54,120 nucleotides of DNA, from NCBI GenBank assembly GCA_029865835.1, contig JARXAL010000039.1, forward strand, positions 1 through 54,120, read 5' to 3'. Position numbers and translations under genes: made by a program. The DNA comes from Verrucomicrobiaceae bacterium. Lineage in GTDB: Bacteria > Verrucomicrobiota > Verrucomicrobiia > Verrucomicrobiales > Verrucomicrobiaceae. Shown here piece by piece: positions 6,856 through 15,693 of the stretch. The number at the start of each line of letters is the position of its first letter. The stretch's first letter is position 1. The notes beneath the pieces are model-generated. The model had not been told where the DNA came from. It saw only the letters and a program-made list of their open reading frames with translations, and ran no database searches.

Positions 6856-9735
6856 TTAGTGGGTGAAGTAAAATTCCTTCGAGTTCAGCAAAGCCCAGAA
6901 GAGATCCTCAAGTACTGCCTGCCGACTCTCAGGCGCGTCCGCCACCGCCTGTTGAATGGCCGCCCACTCTTTCTCAATGGGCGGTCGCCCAAACACTCTC
7001 AAAAACAAGTCATCCGCGATCTCGCGATCCGTCTTCTTCTCAGAGACTAAACGCGCCACAATCTTCCCGCTCTTGATTCGATCATGCACCGCATCCCCAT
7101 TCATCAAGTGCAGCGCTTGGGATAACGTCGGCTCCATCTTCACTTCGCAAGAGCAAACCGATTCCCGCTTCGCCCGTCCGAACGTCGTCAGGAAGTAAGT
7201 CGAAACCGCTCCGTCCGCGATCTGAACCGCCCGTGCACCCAATGGCAGCCCCTGGAACTTGTTCGGTGTCTCAGTGATTTGCGAGATCCCATCCAACAGC
7301 ACCTCCGAACGAACCCTCCGCACCTGCGCACGAGAAAAGTTTCTCTTATCCAATGCATTCGTCTCATTCACTTGCGAACTCCGCTGATAGGTCATCGATC
7401 CACAGATGTCTTTCACCATGCGGCGCATGTCGAACTTGTAATCCGTCAGACTCTTCGCCAAAGCCGACAACAACTCCGGATTCGACGGCGGATTCGAAAC
7501 TCTCACATCATCGACCGGCTCAACAATCCCCGCGCCAAAGAAGTGCGCCCACATGATGTTAGCAATGTTACGCGCAAAGTAAGGATTCTCCGGCGACGCG
7601 ATCCAATGCGCCAGCACCTTCCTCCTGTCCTCCCCAGGCTTGAGCTCAGGCGTTGCCCCACCCAAGAATTTCGGCTTCATCACCGCCTGCGTCAGGAAGT
7701 GCTTCGACTCCCCACTCTTGTTGTTATAAATGATCACTTCTTGCGGATCATCGGTGTTCTTGCGGCCAACTTGAGAGAAGAACGCCTTAAACCCATAGTA
7801 ATCATCCATCGTCCACCGATCAAAAGGATGGTTATGGCACTGCGCGCACTGAATCCGCATCCCCATGAAAACCTGCGCCACGTTTTCCGTCAACTTCAGT
7901 TGATCCAACTCCGTCTGGTAAAAGTTCACCGCAGGACTCGATACCGTACCACCCGAAGCAGCCAGCAACTCGATCACAATCTCGTTCAACGGAATATTCT
8001 TCGCGATACGTTCCGACAACCAATTGTAGTAAAGCAACGCGTTCTTGTAAAACGGCGGCTGATTGTTGTTACCCGCGATCCCTGAACGAATCTGCAACAG
8101 CTCAGCCCACTTCATCACCCACACTTCAGTAAACTCTTTCCGCTGAGTCAGCTCATCAATCAAAACCTCTCTCTTCTTGGGATTGGGATCCGCCAAAAAC
8201 TTGCGCACATCTTCCGGTTTCGGATACACCCCCGCCACATCAATGAACGCCCGCCGGACATACACTTCATCAGAGCAGACTTCACTCGGCACAATCCGCA
8301 GCTTGTGCAGATTCTCGTTCACCAGCGTATCAATATAATTCGCTTCCGCCAGCTTCGGCCTCTCATACTGGATCTTGTCAGGAATGACAATCACCTGCGC
8401 CGTCGTACTGTAAACATCAAACCGGGCCAGCGCAAAAGCCGCCCCCCGATCACCCGACTGAATCATGCCATTCTTATCGATGGATGCCACCGGATCATTG
8501 TTCGACATATACAAGGCTAGCGATGTCACATCACGATCAGTGCCATCCGAATAGGACGCCCGCACCGTCATCTGCTGCCTGCTACCCGCACCTTCCAGCA
8601 CCATCTGCTTCGGAAAAACCTCAATCCCGGTTACCTTCGCCACTTCAGGTTTGTCGTTTGGGGCTCCTTTGTTGATCCAGTCCAAAAGCGTCCGATAGTA
8701 CTCGCTCTTATCATCAAAACACTGGTTCCCCGAATGTGGAACGGCTCCGATAGCCTTCTCAATAATCGTGCTCTCTTCAGGTATCGCCAGATTGATCCGT
8801 CGCCCCGGCATCTCCCGTGTCACCCGTTCGTAATCACCTGCCGGATCCATGCCGAACAAGGAAAGCCTGAAGCCATCTTTACCCCGTGCGGCGCCATGAC
8901 AACCACCCGAGTTGCATGTTCCACGCATGAACACCGGCATCACATCCAACCGCCACGAGATCTCACGATCTTGGTGTCCCTGGACCACTTCCACCACCGC
9001 CTTCACCGTCTGACCTCCCAGCGTTGCAACCAACTCCGTCTGCCCCGCATCAGCATTCGGCTTGATCACATCCCGTTCAAGAGACACCAGCTTGGGATCA
9101 GCCAACTTCAGCTGGCTAAAGGCCGTTACATCCTGAGTCGTCGCATCTTTGAAGGTGGCCATCACAACCACCTGATGATGATCACGCTTGGTTTCCAATC
9201 GATAACGTGAGGGAAGAATTTCAACCCGCTCCAACTGCGGCATCTTCTTCTCAAGAGCGGCGTAAGCCTTCAATTCCTCGGGAGACCGATGCCGTAAGGT
9301 GAGCCCCGCAGGCCATGTCGCACCCTCTTGAACCCACTGTTTCAGGACCGTAATCTGATCCGCCGTTAAGGGGGCACCGCTCTTCTTCGGCGGCATGACA
9401 TCATCATGATCAGCCGGCAAAACCACGCGCTTCACAATCTCACTGGCGTCGGCTTGCCCCACCACAAGACCAGCACCACTATCGCCACCTTTCAGCAGGG
9501 ATTCCGCCGTATGCATCAGCAAATCCCCTTTAACCTTGTCCGGGTTATGGCACTCCAAGCACTTGGACTCCAACAAGGGCTGGATATCACGCTCAAAGTT
9601 GATTGCCACCTTCCCGCCTGGATTAGGAGCCGCAGTAGGCCCAGACGTCACGGCTTCACCTTCTGCGGCGAAGCACGCGAATCCAATTCCGCTCAGGGCA
9701 GACACAAACAGAAGACGTAAACTCATTCGATACAT
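6856..9735 (-). CDS. PSCyt1/DUF1549/DUF1553 exported cytochrome-like protein
   Basis: This 959-residue protein has a signal peptide (about 1-23), a PSCyt1 domain with CLECH at residues 59-63 and the following 'NPDKVKGDLLMH', and a further Cys-rich motif CNSGGCHG in the middle part. Next come an Ig-like stretch ('LEGAGSRQQMTVRASYSDG'), a DUF1549 (PSCyt2) domain with CAQCHNHPFDRW, and a C-terminal DUF1553 (PSD1) domain starting near 'RKVLAHWIASPENPYFARN'. It therefore has up to three c-type heme sites. The architecture is characteristic of Planctomycetes and Verrucomicrobia; no member has a firmly assigned reaction that I know of. Neighbours suggest it acts outside the cytoplasm with the WD40 and PPC proteins. 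Confidence 0.92.
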   Translation of the reverse strand: MYRMSLRLLFVSALSGIGFACFAAEGEAVTSGPTAAPNPGGKVAINFERDIQPLLESKCLECHNPDKVKGDLLMHTAESLLKGGDSGAGLVVGQADASEIVKRVVLPADHDDVMPPKKSGAPLTADQITVLKQWVQEGATWPAGLTLRHRSPEELKAYAALEKKMPQLERVEILPSRYRLETKRDHHQVVVMATFKDATTQDVTAFSQLKLADPKLVSLERDVIKPNADAGQTELVATLGGQTVKAVVEVVQGHQDREISWRLDVMPVFMRGTCNSGGCHGAARGKDGFRLSLFGMDPAGDYERVTREMPGRRINLAIPEESTIIEKAIGAVPHSGNQCFDDKSEYYRTLLDWINKGAPNDKPEVAKVTGIEVFPKQMVLEGAGSRQQMTVRASYSDGTDRDVTSLALYMSNNDPVASIDKNGMIQSGDRGAAFALARFDVYSTTAQVIVIPDKIQYERPKLAEANYIDTLVNENLHKLRIVPSEVCSDEVYVRRAFIDVAGVYPKPEDVRKFLADPNPKKREVLIDELTQRKEFTEVWVMKWAELLQIRSGIAGNNNQPPFYKNALLYYNWLSERIAKNIPLNEIVIELLAASGGTVSSPAVNFYQTELDQLKLTENVAQVFMGMRIQCAQCHNHPFDRWTMDDYYGFKAFFSQVGRKNTDDPQEVIIYNNKSGESKHFLTQAVMKPKFLGGATPELKPGEDRRKVLAHWIASPENPYFARNIANIMWAHFFGAGIVEPVDDVRVSNPPSNPELLSALAKSLTDYKFDMRRMVKDICGSMTYQRSSQVNETNALDKRNFSRAQVRRVRSEVLLDGISQITETPNKFQGLPLGARAVQIADGAVSTYFLTTFGRAKRESVCSCEVKMEPTLSQALHLMNGDAVHDRIKSGKIVARLVSEKKTDREIADDLFLRVFGRPPIEKEWAAIQQAVADAPESRQAVLEDLFWALLNSKEFYFTH

Positions 9736-9794
9736 AGAGGGGTAAGAAACCTACGCCTGTCAGACCGATATTTTTCAGTTCTGTAACAACTTGC

Positions 9795-12257
9795 TCATTT
9801 TGCCGCCGCCGCTTCCTGCCGAAGCTGCTCAAGGCGTGACAGCACCTTGGGAGCGGCTGGCGCAGCTTCCTTCGGCTTGGCTGCCGCGATCTTTTCTGGC
9901 GCGGCTGGTGCCGCTTTTCTCACCGCATCAATTCGCAATGTCGATCCCACAGCAATTCGATGCGTCGTCGTTGTCGAACCATTCACAGGAATCTCCACAC
10001 TCACAAAAAGGTTAGCCTGCTTGCCAACGGGCGACTTAGCCGTCGTCTTCACCTGGAAGGTCACCTCTTTGCTGTCTTTCGTGATCTTGTTCGGCTCGAT
10101 CACGATCGTGTCAGGCACCCCAACCACTTGTGCCACCGCCTCACCCTCAAAGGGTTTCAGTGTCTCCAGTTTTGCCACCATCGTCGTCTCCTTGCCTTGC
10201 TCAACCACTGCAAGGGACATGGCCGGCGCCGTCACGTAGGCAGGTGCCGTTTCAACTTCATGGAATGGCGATGCGTTGTACACCCTGCCTTTTCCCGTGT
10301 CCGCCTCGCCCATCACCGTGAATTTCCACTTGCCCGCTGGCACATCTTTTTTCGCATCTAACACAAAGACCGCTTCATTGGCGTCTGCAGGAATCGTCAC
10401 CTCACCCAGTGAACTGACACCACTAGGTTTCCAAATCATAAACAACCGTATGGCTGCGTTAAAGCCCTCCTTGCGCTTGGCCACTACCTTCAGATTCATC
10501 ACCCCGCCCGCAACGAGCGGCACCGGTGGCGTCTGGATTTCCAAAGAAAATGGCACTTCCTCCACCACAGCCACCGGCAGTTTGTCGTGGGTCTCTGTCA
10601 GATAGATCACGTTGCCTTCCCTGACCACATCGAACGGCTGCCTCAGCCTCCCCACCACATTTTGAGCAGGATCCACCGACTTCAAAGTCAATGGCACAGT
10701 CGCGCTCCCAATAGCCGCGTCAGCTGTGCATTCAAACAGCAGCGGAATGCTCGTGTAATCTTTCGGCAAATTGTCCGTGAGCAACTTCATTCCCGCCGGA
10801 AGCCCAGGCGCCTCAAAGGTGAAATCCCCCGATACCCCGGCACGCGTCACATTCACAAGCGTGGCATATCTCCCACCCTTCGGCACAGCGATGAATTGCC
10901 GATAGTGCGTGTCGTTAATCGTGAATTGTGGTGACGAGACATACAGCTCTTTCGGCGCCGTGCCCAATTCCACTCGATACACAAAATTGGCCCCACCCCG
11001 CTCCAAGTGGTCCGCGACCCGCACGTAGTAATCCCCATCCGCCGGAATATCGACACTAAATCGGCTATCCAGCCTTCGAGTTCCGCCCCCATCATCATTC
11101 CCTGTGATATTGCCCCCCTTGGCGTTTTGCACATTCACCACCATATCCAGAGGCGACCCAAGCGCCTGACCAAATCCCTGCACCAACAGTTTCTGCCCCT
11201 TTTTGAGCGTCAGCTTGAAGAAGTCCACATCACCTGCTTTTTCAATGATCCCATTCAGAGCAGCCCTGTCACCTGGGCTCACCGCGCTCGCTTGCGCCAA
11301 GGCATCGTTTGGTTCGGTCTCCAAAGTGTTCTCCACATCCACCACTCGGAAGAGATTGCCTGACACAGCTGCTTCCTGGCTGGTGGCAAACAGCATGTGA
11401 AATTCGGGCGCATCCGCCGGAATCACCGATTCCTCCTCAAATGACGATCCATCTTTCTCAATAAACCTCACCTTCGTTTTCTGCCCAGGCCTACCCCCTG
11501 CAGGATAGACCACCTCCGGGCGGCGATACCCCCCCACATGCAACCGGTAAAATGCCGCCCCATTGCCACGATAGGAGGAATCCCTCATCATGATAAAATA
11601 CTCCCCATCCTCATCCACCGTCCACGAACAGTAGCCATCTTGCCGATGCAGAATCGTGTCGTCTGACGAAACCTTCTCAAATCGATCTTTGTCCAAAATG
11701 GCAACGTAGGGATCAAACGTCCCATACCCCAACCGCAGACCCTCAGCCTCAAGCGTCAGCCGCTGCCCCTTTTTGGCGGTCACCTTGAAGTAATCGACAT
11801 CCTCGCTTTGAATCACTCCCTCCAGCGTCTGATTGATCGTAATCGGCTGAGCAAGAGACAGATCGTTGTTCGGTTCCACCTCATCCCGATTGGGGTAATT
11901 CCCCACAAAGAACTGACGCCCATGAGAAATCCCGCTCTTGGTCACCACTCGCACCAAGTGGTTCCCTGTGCGCGCCTCCGGAGCCACCACCACGGTACAC
12001 TCCACCGCCTTCTCCTCCACCTTATCCACGCTCTTCACCGTGAATCCAGGTGACAAAAACATCAGCGTCTGAAAATCCGCCAACTTGTCACCCGTGACTT
12101 TGATCTTCACCTCAGATCCTCGCTGCGCCCCCCGGGGTGCTGTCGCACTCAACACGGGATACCCCGCAAATCCAGAAGACTCCAAAACGGTTAATGCCAG
12201 CAAGGTCACCACTCCACCAAGACGGCGGACGGTAGAATGCGAAAATTTTTTGTTCAT
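9795..12257 (-). CDS. Exported PPC-domain protein
   Basis: The start at 12257 gives a clean signal peptide (MNKKFSHSTVRRLGG, then a hydrophobic core). A start 45 bases upstream (12302) would add a leader not expected of an exported protein. The 820-residue product has an early IPT/TIG-like domain (ATAPRGAQRGSEVKIKV) and two bacterial pre-peptidase C-terminal (PPC) domains, marked by EPNNDLSLAQPI...DVDYFKV and by EPNDALAQASAV...DVDFFKL. Late beta-rich domains follow, and the C-terminal tail is rich in Ala, Pro and Lys. PPC domains are usually accessory modules of secreted enzymes; no catalytic domain is evident here. It lies 59 bases upstream of the DUF1549/1553 gene and is probably the first gene of that cluster. 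Confidence 0.88.
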   Translation of the reverse strand: MNKKFSHSTVRRLGGVVTLLALTVLESSGFAGYPVLSATAPRGAQRGSEVKIKVTGDKLADFQTLMFLSPGFTVKSVDKVEEKAVECTVVVAPEARTGNHLVRVVTKSGISHGRQFFVGNYPNRDEVEPNNDLSLAQPITINQTLEGVIQSEDVDYFKVTAKKGQRLTLEAEGLRLGYGTFDPYVAILDKDRFEKVSSDDTILHRQDGYCSWTVDEDGEYFIMMRDSSYRGNGAAFYRLHVGGYRRPEVVYPAGGRPGQKTKVRFIEKDGSSFEEESVIPADAPEFHMLFATSQEAAVSGNLFRVVDVENTLETEPNDALAQASAVSPGDRAALNGIIEKAGDVDFFKLTLKKGQKLLVQGFGQALGSPLDMVVNVQNAKGGNITGNDDGGGTRRLDSRFSVDIPADGDYYVRVADHLERGGANFVYRVELGTAPKELYVSSPQFTINDTHYRQFIAVPKGGRYATLVNVTRAGVSGDFTFEAPGLPAGMKLLTDNLPKDYTSIPLLFECTADAAIGSATVPLTLKSVDPAQNVVGRLRQPFDVVREGNVIYLTETHDKLPVAVVEEVPFSLEIQTPPVPLVAGGVMNLKVVAKRKEGFNAAIRLFMIWKPSGVSSLGEVTIPADANEAVFVLDAKKDVPAGKWKFTVMGEADTGKGRVYNASPFHEVETAPAYVTAPAMSLAVVEQGKETTMVAKLETLKPFEGEAVAQVVGVPDTIVIEPNKITKDSKEVTFQVKTTAKSPVGKQANLFVSVEIPVNGSTTTTHRIAVGSTLRIDAVRKAAPAAPEKIAAAKPKEAAPAAPKVLSRLEQLRQEAAAAK

Positions 12258-12450
12258 AGAAACGAGGGTCAGGCTTGGAATCGCCGTCGGCTGACGGGCC
12301 AACGCGATTCAGGCCACTCCCATCGATACGCCACTCACTCCACTCGTCTTTCAGAACCCCTGCTATCGACTCTAGACCGATTCTCGAAACGATTGTCCTT
12401 TTGATCCGGCGAGCGCAGCGGCCTCAATGGCAAGGAAGTCAAGCAGACTG

Positions 12451-12465
12451 CTATTGAATCAATAG
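12451..12465. promoter_or_regulatory. 15-bp palindrome upstream of PPC/cytochrome cluster
   Basis: The sequence ctattgaatcaatag is a perfect palindrome (7-bp arms, 1-base centre). It lies in the 281-base gap between the end of the BY-kinase gene and the start of the PPC gene. It could be an operator for the three-gene cluster. The rest of this gap shows no gene that I recognise. Confidence 0.3.
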
Positions 12466-12538
12466 CTGGCAAGCGGCTGACGCAGCCAATGAGCCCGCTC
12501 CGCCGCTGGGCAAGGTGACAAGCATTTGGAGAACTGGT

Positions 12539-14734
12539 CTAAACACCCGCCGATGGCCCCACTGGCTCAGGCTCCTCCACTGGTTTCGCCTTGGGCTTGT
12601 AGTAATAGCTGGCGTAGTTGTAGTAGGTGTACTCTTTCAGATTCGAACTCGAACGATTCAAAATCACCCCCCCAAGATTCACCTGCCTGTCATAAAGCAA
12701 ATCCATCGCCTTGCCCGAAAGCCGCGCCATCGTCGACGACAAGCGAACAACAAACAGCACCGCATCCAGTTTGGGTGCAAAACTCGCCGTGTCATCCGCC
12801 ACCAGAACAGGCGCACTGTCAAAAATCACAAAATCATACTCTTCTGACATCTCCCTCAGCATCTCTTGCGCATTCTTTGACAGCAGCATCTCCGAAGTTT
12901 GATCGTACACATCACCACGGGCCATCAAGTCCAAATTCCGCGTTCCAGTCTCCTGCACCGTGTCCCGCCAATGCAAATTCCCCCACAAGGCATCACTCAA
13001 ACCCGGCGAACCCGGCAGTTTGAACAGGTCACTCACCCCCCCACGACGAAGATCACAGTCAGCCAACAGCACCCTTGCCCCCGATAAAGCCATCGTGATC
13101 GCCAAATTCGAAGACACAGTAGTCTTGCCTTCGTTCGGCACCGCACTGGTGATCAGAAGCGTCTTGGGTGGCTTGCTCTGCCAGTTCTTGAACAAAATCG
13201 AAGATCGTATGTTCCGGAACGCCTCAGCATAAAGATGCCGATCATCGTTCGGCCTCAAAAGCGCCAAATCACCCGCCTGTTTCTGCTCCGGCACCTGCCC
13301 AAGCACCGCCTCATTCGGGAACAAAGCCGCAAACTCACTCACCGAGTTCATCCGGTCATCCAATCGATCAAACAAAAGCAATATGACCGCTCCGGCACCA
13401 ATCCCCATCACCAAACCCATCACCAGCGGCATCACCCAGTCATCAAGCTCCTGAATAGGCGTCGAAGCCGGGTCTTGAATTCCAACATAATCCGTAATGT
13501 TTGCCGTGACTTGGTTGAGCTCCGTCGCCCGCTCAAACCACGCTTCATACGCCTGCTGTTTGGCTTCCATATCCGAAGTCAATTTCTGATCTTGCGCGAT
13601 CAAACTGGCCAACGTCATCGCTTCAGAACGCTTTTCGGTGACACTCGATTCCTTCGCTTGAATTTGCCGCTCCACATCAGCCAGAGACTGCTTGAGCTCA
13701 GCCAAAATCTCATCCTCCAAAAGCCTCAGCAAACTCGCCGATTTGGCGATCCTTTCTTCCACTTCAATGACGCCCGGGTACTGTGGCTTGAACTGCTCCA
13801 ACAGCCTTTCCTTCTCAACCCTTAAACTCAACATCTCATGCTTCGTCGTCACCCACTCCTGCTCGGTTCGGGTCATCCCCGATGTGCTTGAGTTGGTTCG
13901 CGCCGGGTCGCCGTTTCCAGCCTCTGGATTAACCTGCCCCTGGTTAGCTCCAGGTCCAGTCCCAGCCGCCGCTACATTGAGCCCTCGCTCCCGCTTTTGC
14001 ATCGCCGCCCCCACATCCTTGAACGCCAACTCCATCTCCAGTTGCTGGTTCTTCAGTTGATCCTTTTCCGCGTTCAAGCGCGTCAACGTCGCCGCTGCCA
14101 CATTGTGGCCACTCGTCAGACTAATGATGTCATTCGCTTTCCGGAAGCTCTCCAACTTCTCCGCCGCCTCCTGATACTGCTTCTCCCGCCGCAACACCCC
14201 GTCAGCAAATGAAGTCAAAACCTTACCCAACGCTTGCTCACGCACCTGCGCACGCTGGGAAATGAATTCATCAACCAGCGCATTCAAAAACTTCTGCGTG
14301 TAGTCTCCCTCCCGTCCAGTCGCAACCACGTTAAAGATCGCTGATCCCTTGTTCTGCAATACTCGAATGGACACATCCGACTCCTTCAAATCGGGATAGA
14401 GCGTGCGCATTCGGGTCAGCGCCTTGCTCTTCAATGTCCCCCCTTCCAGAGTCTCAATGATCGTTCCATAGAAGTCCTGCAACTGCTCCTGCCAAACCGC
14501 AGGACCACTCTGATCCACCACACGACCACCCGCCACAAGTTTGGCGCCGGACTTAAACTCAATCGGCTTTCCTGTGACCCTCAAAGCTTGAAAACACACC
14601 CCAATGCTCGCCGTGAGCAGCAAAAACCACCATCGACGGCGCAGTAGGATCCGATATCGCTGAAACTTGGCCGAAGTCTCATGAATCCGATTCAGTGAGG
14701 CGGATTGGCCTGGCAGGATAAGTTGCTGTTCCAT
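12539..14734 (-). CDS. Wzc-like polysaccharide co-polymerase / BY-kinase
   Basis: The 731-residue product joins a Wzz chain-length domain to a bacterial tyrosine kinase. A first membrane helix is at about residues 35-50, a long periplasmic coiled-coil region follows, and a second helix near 430-450 reads WVMPLVMGLVMGIGAGAVI. The cytoplasmic ATPase has Walker A SAVPNEGKTT (Lys 537), Walker A' LLADCDLRRG and Walker B VIFDSAPVLV. The C-terminal tail contains seven Tyr within residues 702-712 (YTYYNYASYYY), the usual autophosphorylation cluster. Such proteins control polymer length and export together with a Wza-type channel, whose gene is next upstream. The tip carries an extra Asn/Gly/Thr-rich insertion near 'AAAGTGPGANQGQVNPEAGN'. 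Confidence 0.93.
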   Translation of the reverse strand: MEQQLILPGQSASLNRIHETSAKFQRYRILLRRRWWFLLLTASIGVCFQALRVTGKPIEFKSGAKLVAGGRVVDQSGPAVWQEQLQDFYGTIIETLEGGTLKSKALTRMRTLYPDLKESDVSIRVLQNKGSAIFNVVATGREGDYTQKFLNALVDEFISQRAQVREQALGKVLTSFADGVLRREKQYQEAAEKLESFRKANDIISLTSGHNVAAATLTRLNAEKDQLKNQQLEMELAFKDVGAAMQKRERGLNVAAAGTGPGANQGQVNPEAGNGDPARTNSSTSGMTRTEQEWVTTKHEMLSLRVEKERLLEQFKPQYPGVIEVEERIAKSASLLRLLEDEILAELKQSLADVERQIQAKESSVTEKRSEAMTLASLIAQDQKLTSDMEAKQQAYEAWFERATELNQVTANITDYVGIQDPASTPIQELDDWVMPLVMGLVMGIGAGAVILLLFDRLDDRMNSVSEFAALFPNEAVLGQVPEQKQAGDLALLRPNDDRHLYAEAFRNIRSSILFKNWQSKPPKTLLITSAVPNEGKTTVSSNLAITMALSGARVLLADCDLRRGGVSDLFKLPGSPGLSDALWGNLHWRDTVQETGTRNLDLMARGDVYDQTSEMLLSKNAQEMLREMSEEYDFVIFDSAPVLVADDTASFAPKLDAVLFVVRLSSTMARLSGKAMDLLYDRQVNLGGVILNRSSSNLKEYTYYNYASYYYKPKAKPVEEPEPVGPSAGV

Positions 14735-14866
14735 GGAAAGAGGGGGTACGAGTCAGTGCTTCGCCTTGTCCGTTGTTTGTGTCATGCGCGTTGTGCAACC
14801 AAGATGTCAGAGGTTCATGACTTCTCCAACAGTTTTTGAACCAATGCCCACTGGCTCATTCAGGTC

Positions 14867-15622
14867 CTAAAAATTGACCTTCTTCTCATCCACAATCACC
14901 ACATCCCCTGAACGAATGTAGATATCCTTGCTGAGATTCCCCTTCCTCATAATGTCGTCGCAGTCGACGAGGATCGTCTTGTTCTGGCCATCTGGTAACT
15001 GCCTCACCACCTTCACTCGTTTCGGGTTTCCAAACTGCGCAAAACCGCCCGCCCGCAGAATGGCTTGGCTGATCGTGACATCCTCATCAGAGGGCAACTC
15101 ATACTTCCCCTGCCTCAACACCTGGCCAAAGACAGTGAAAAACTCCAGGTCGATGTTATAGACACCTGGGCCACGACTCTCCTCTCGCGTCTGATCAATC
15201 GCGACAATCACCGTCGCCTTCTTGAAATAGGATCGCTCCAATTCAACCTTGATCGAATCCGCCAATGATCTCGACGTCCGTCCCGCCGCTTTCACCAGCC
15301 CCACATACGGCGCCTGGATTTCTCCAGTCACCCCAACCGTCACCTGCCGTGGTTCTTTTCGATCCTCAATGATCCTGAGACTGACCACATCGCCAGGGCG
15401 AATGGGCCGCACATTGTCCAAAACATCCATCGAGTTAAGGCCACTGGCAGCCATGGGGGATCCACCACGGCCTTCCACGGCACTCAGCGTCGACCGCGAT
15501 TCTGTGACCGGCGGCTGGTATCCTGGATCTTGAGCTCCAACAGGCAGGTAAGAAACAAGCGCCAGAAAGGACAGCAATCCCTTGTGATTCAGGTGATAGA
15601 AAGCGTTCATGTGAGTATGCAA
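14867..15622 (-). CDS. Wza-like polysaccharide export protein (SLBB)
   Basis: The 251-residue product is exported: a short positive start is followed by GLLSFLALVSYLPVGAQ. It contains a polysaccharide export domain (PF02563), opening at 'IRPGDVVSLRIIEDRKEPRQ' and ending around 'ADSIKVELERSYFKKATVIV', then an SLBB-like segment with GQVLRQGKYELPSDEDVTIS and 'AILRAGGFAQFGNPKRVKVV'. It should form, or help form, the outer-envelope export channel. It lacks an obvious lipobox Cys and the C-terminal barrel helix of E. coli Wza, so the real pore may be the outer-membrane barrel encoded upstream. ATGs at 15622 and 15610 are both possible. Confidence 0.9.
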   Translation of the reverse strand: MHTHMNAFYHLNHKGLLSFLALVSYLPVGAQDPGYQPPVTESRSTLSAVEGRGGSPMAASGLNSMDVLDNVRPIRPGDVVSLRIIEDRKEPRQVTVGVTGEIQAPYVGLVKAAGRTSRSLADSIKVELERSYFKKATVIVAIDQTREESRGPGVYNIDLEFFTVFGQVLRQGKYELPSDEDVTISQAILRAGGFAQFGNPKRVKVVRQLPDGQNKTILVDCDDIMRKGNLSKDIYIRSGDVVIVDEKKVNF

Positions 15623-15693
15623 AGAAAGAGTTTGGCTCGCAGAGGGTCAAAGGTTCCAGTCATCCACCTCAATCAAGACCCGAGCCGTAGAAC

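Noticed and set aside
7279-8085. 268-residue + strand frame inside the DUF1549/1553 gene
   Set aside because: Shadow with Arg/His-rich composition and no family pattern; the opposite strand carries recognisable domains.
12258-12538. Gap between the PPC and BY-kinase genes examined for a gene, tRNA or IS end
   Set aside because: Only a 15-bp palindrome was found; no tRNA fold, transposase or coding frame with family pattern.
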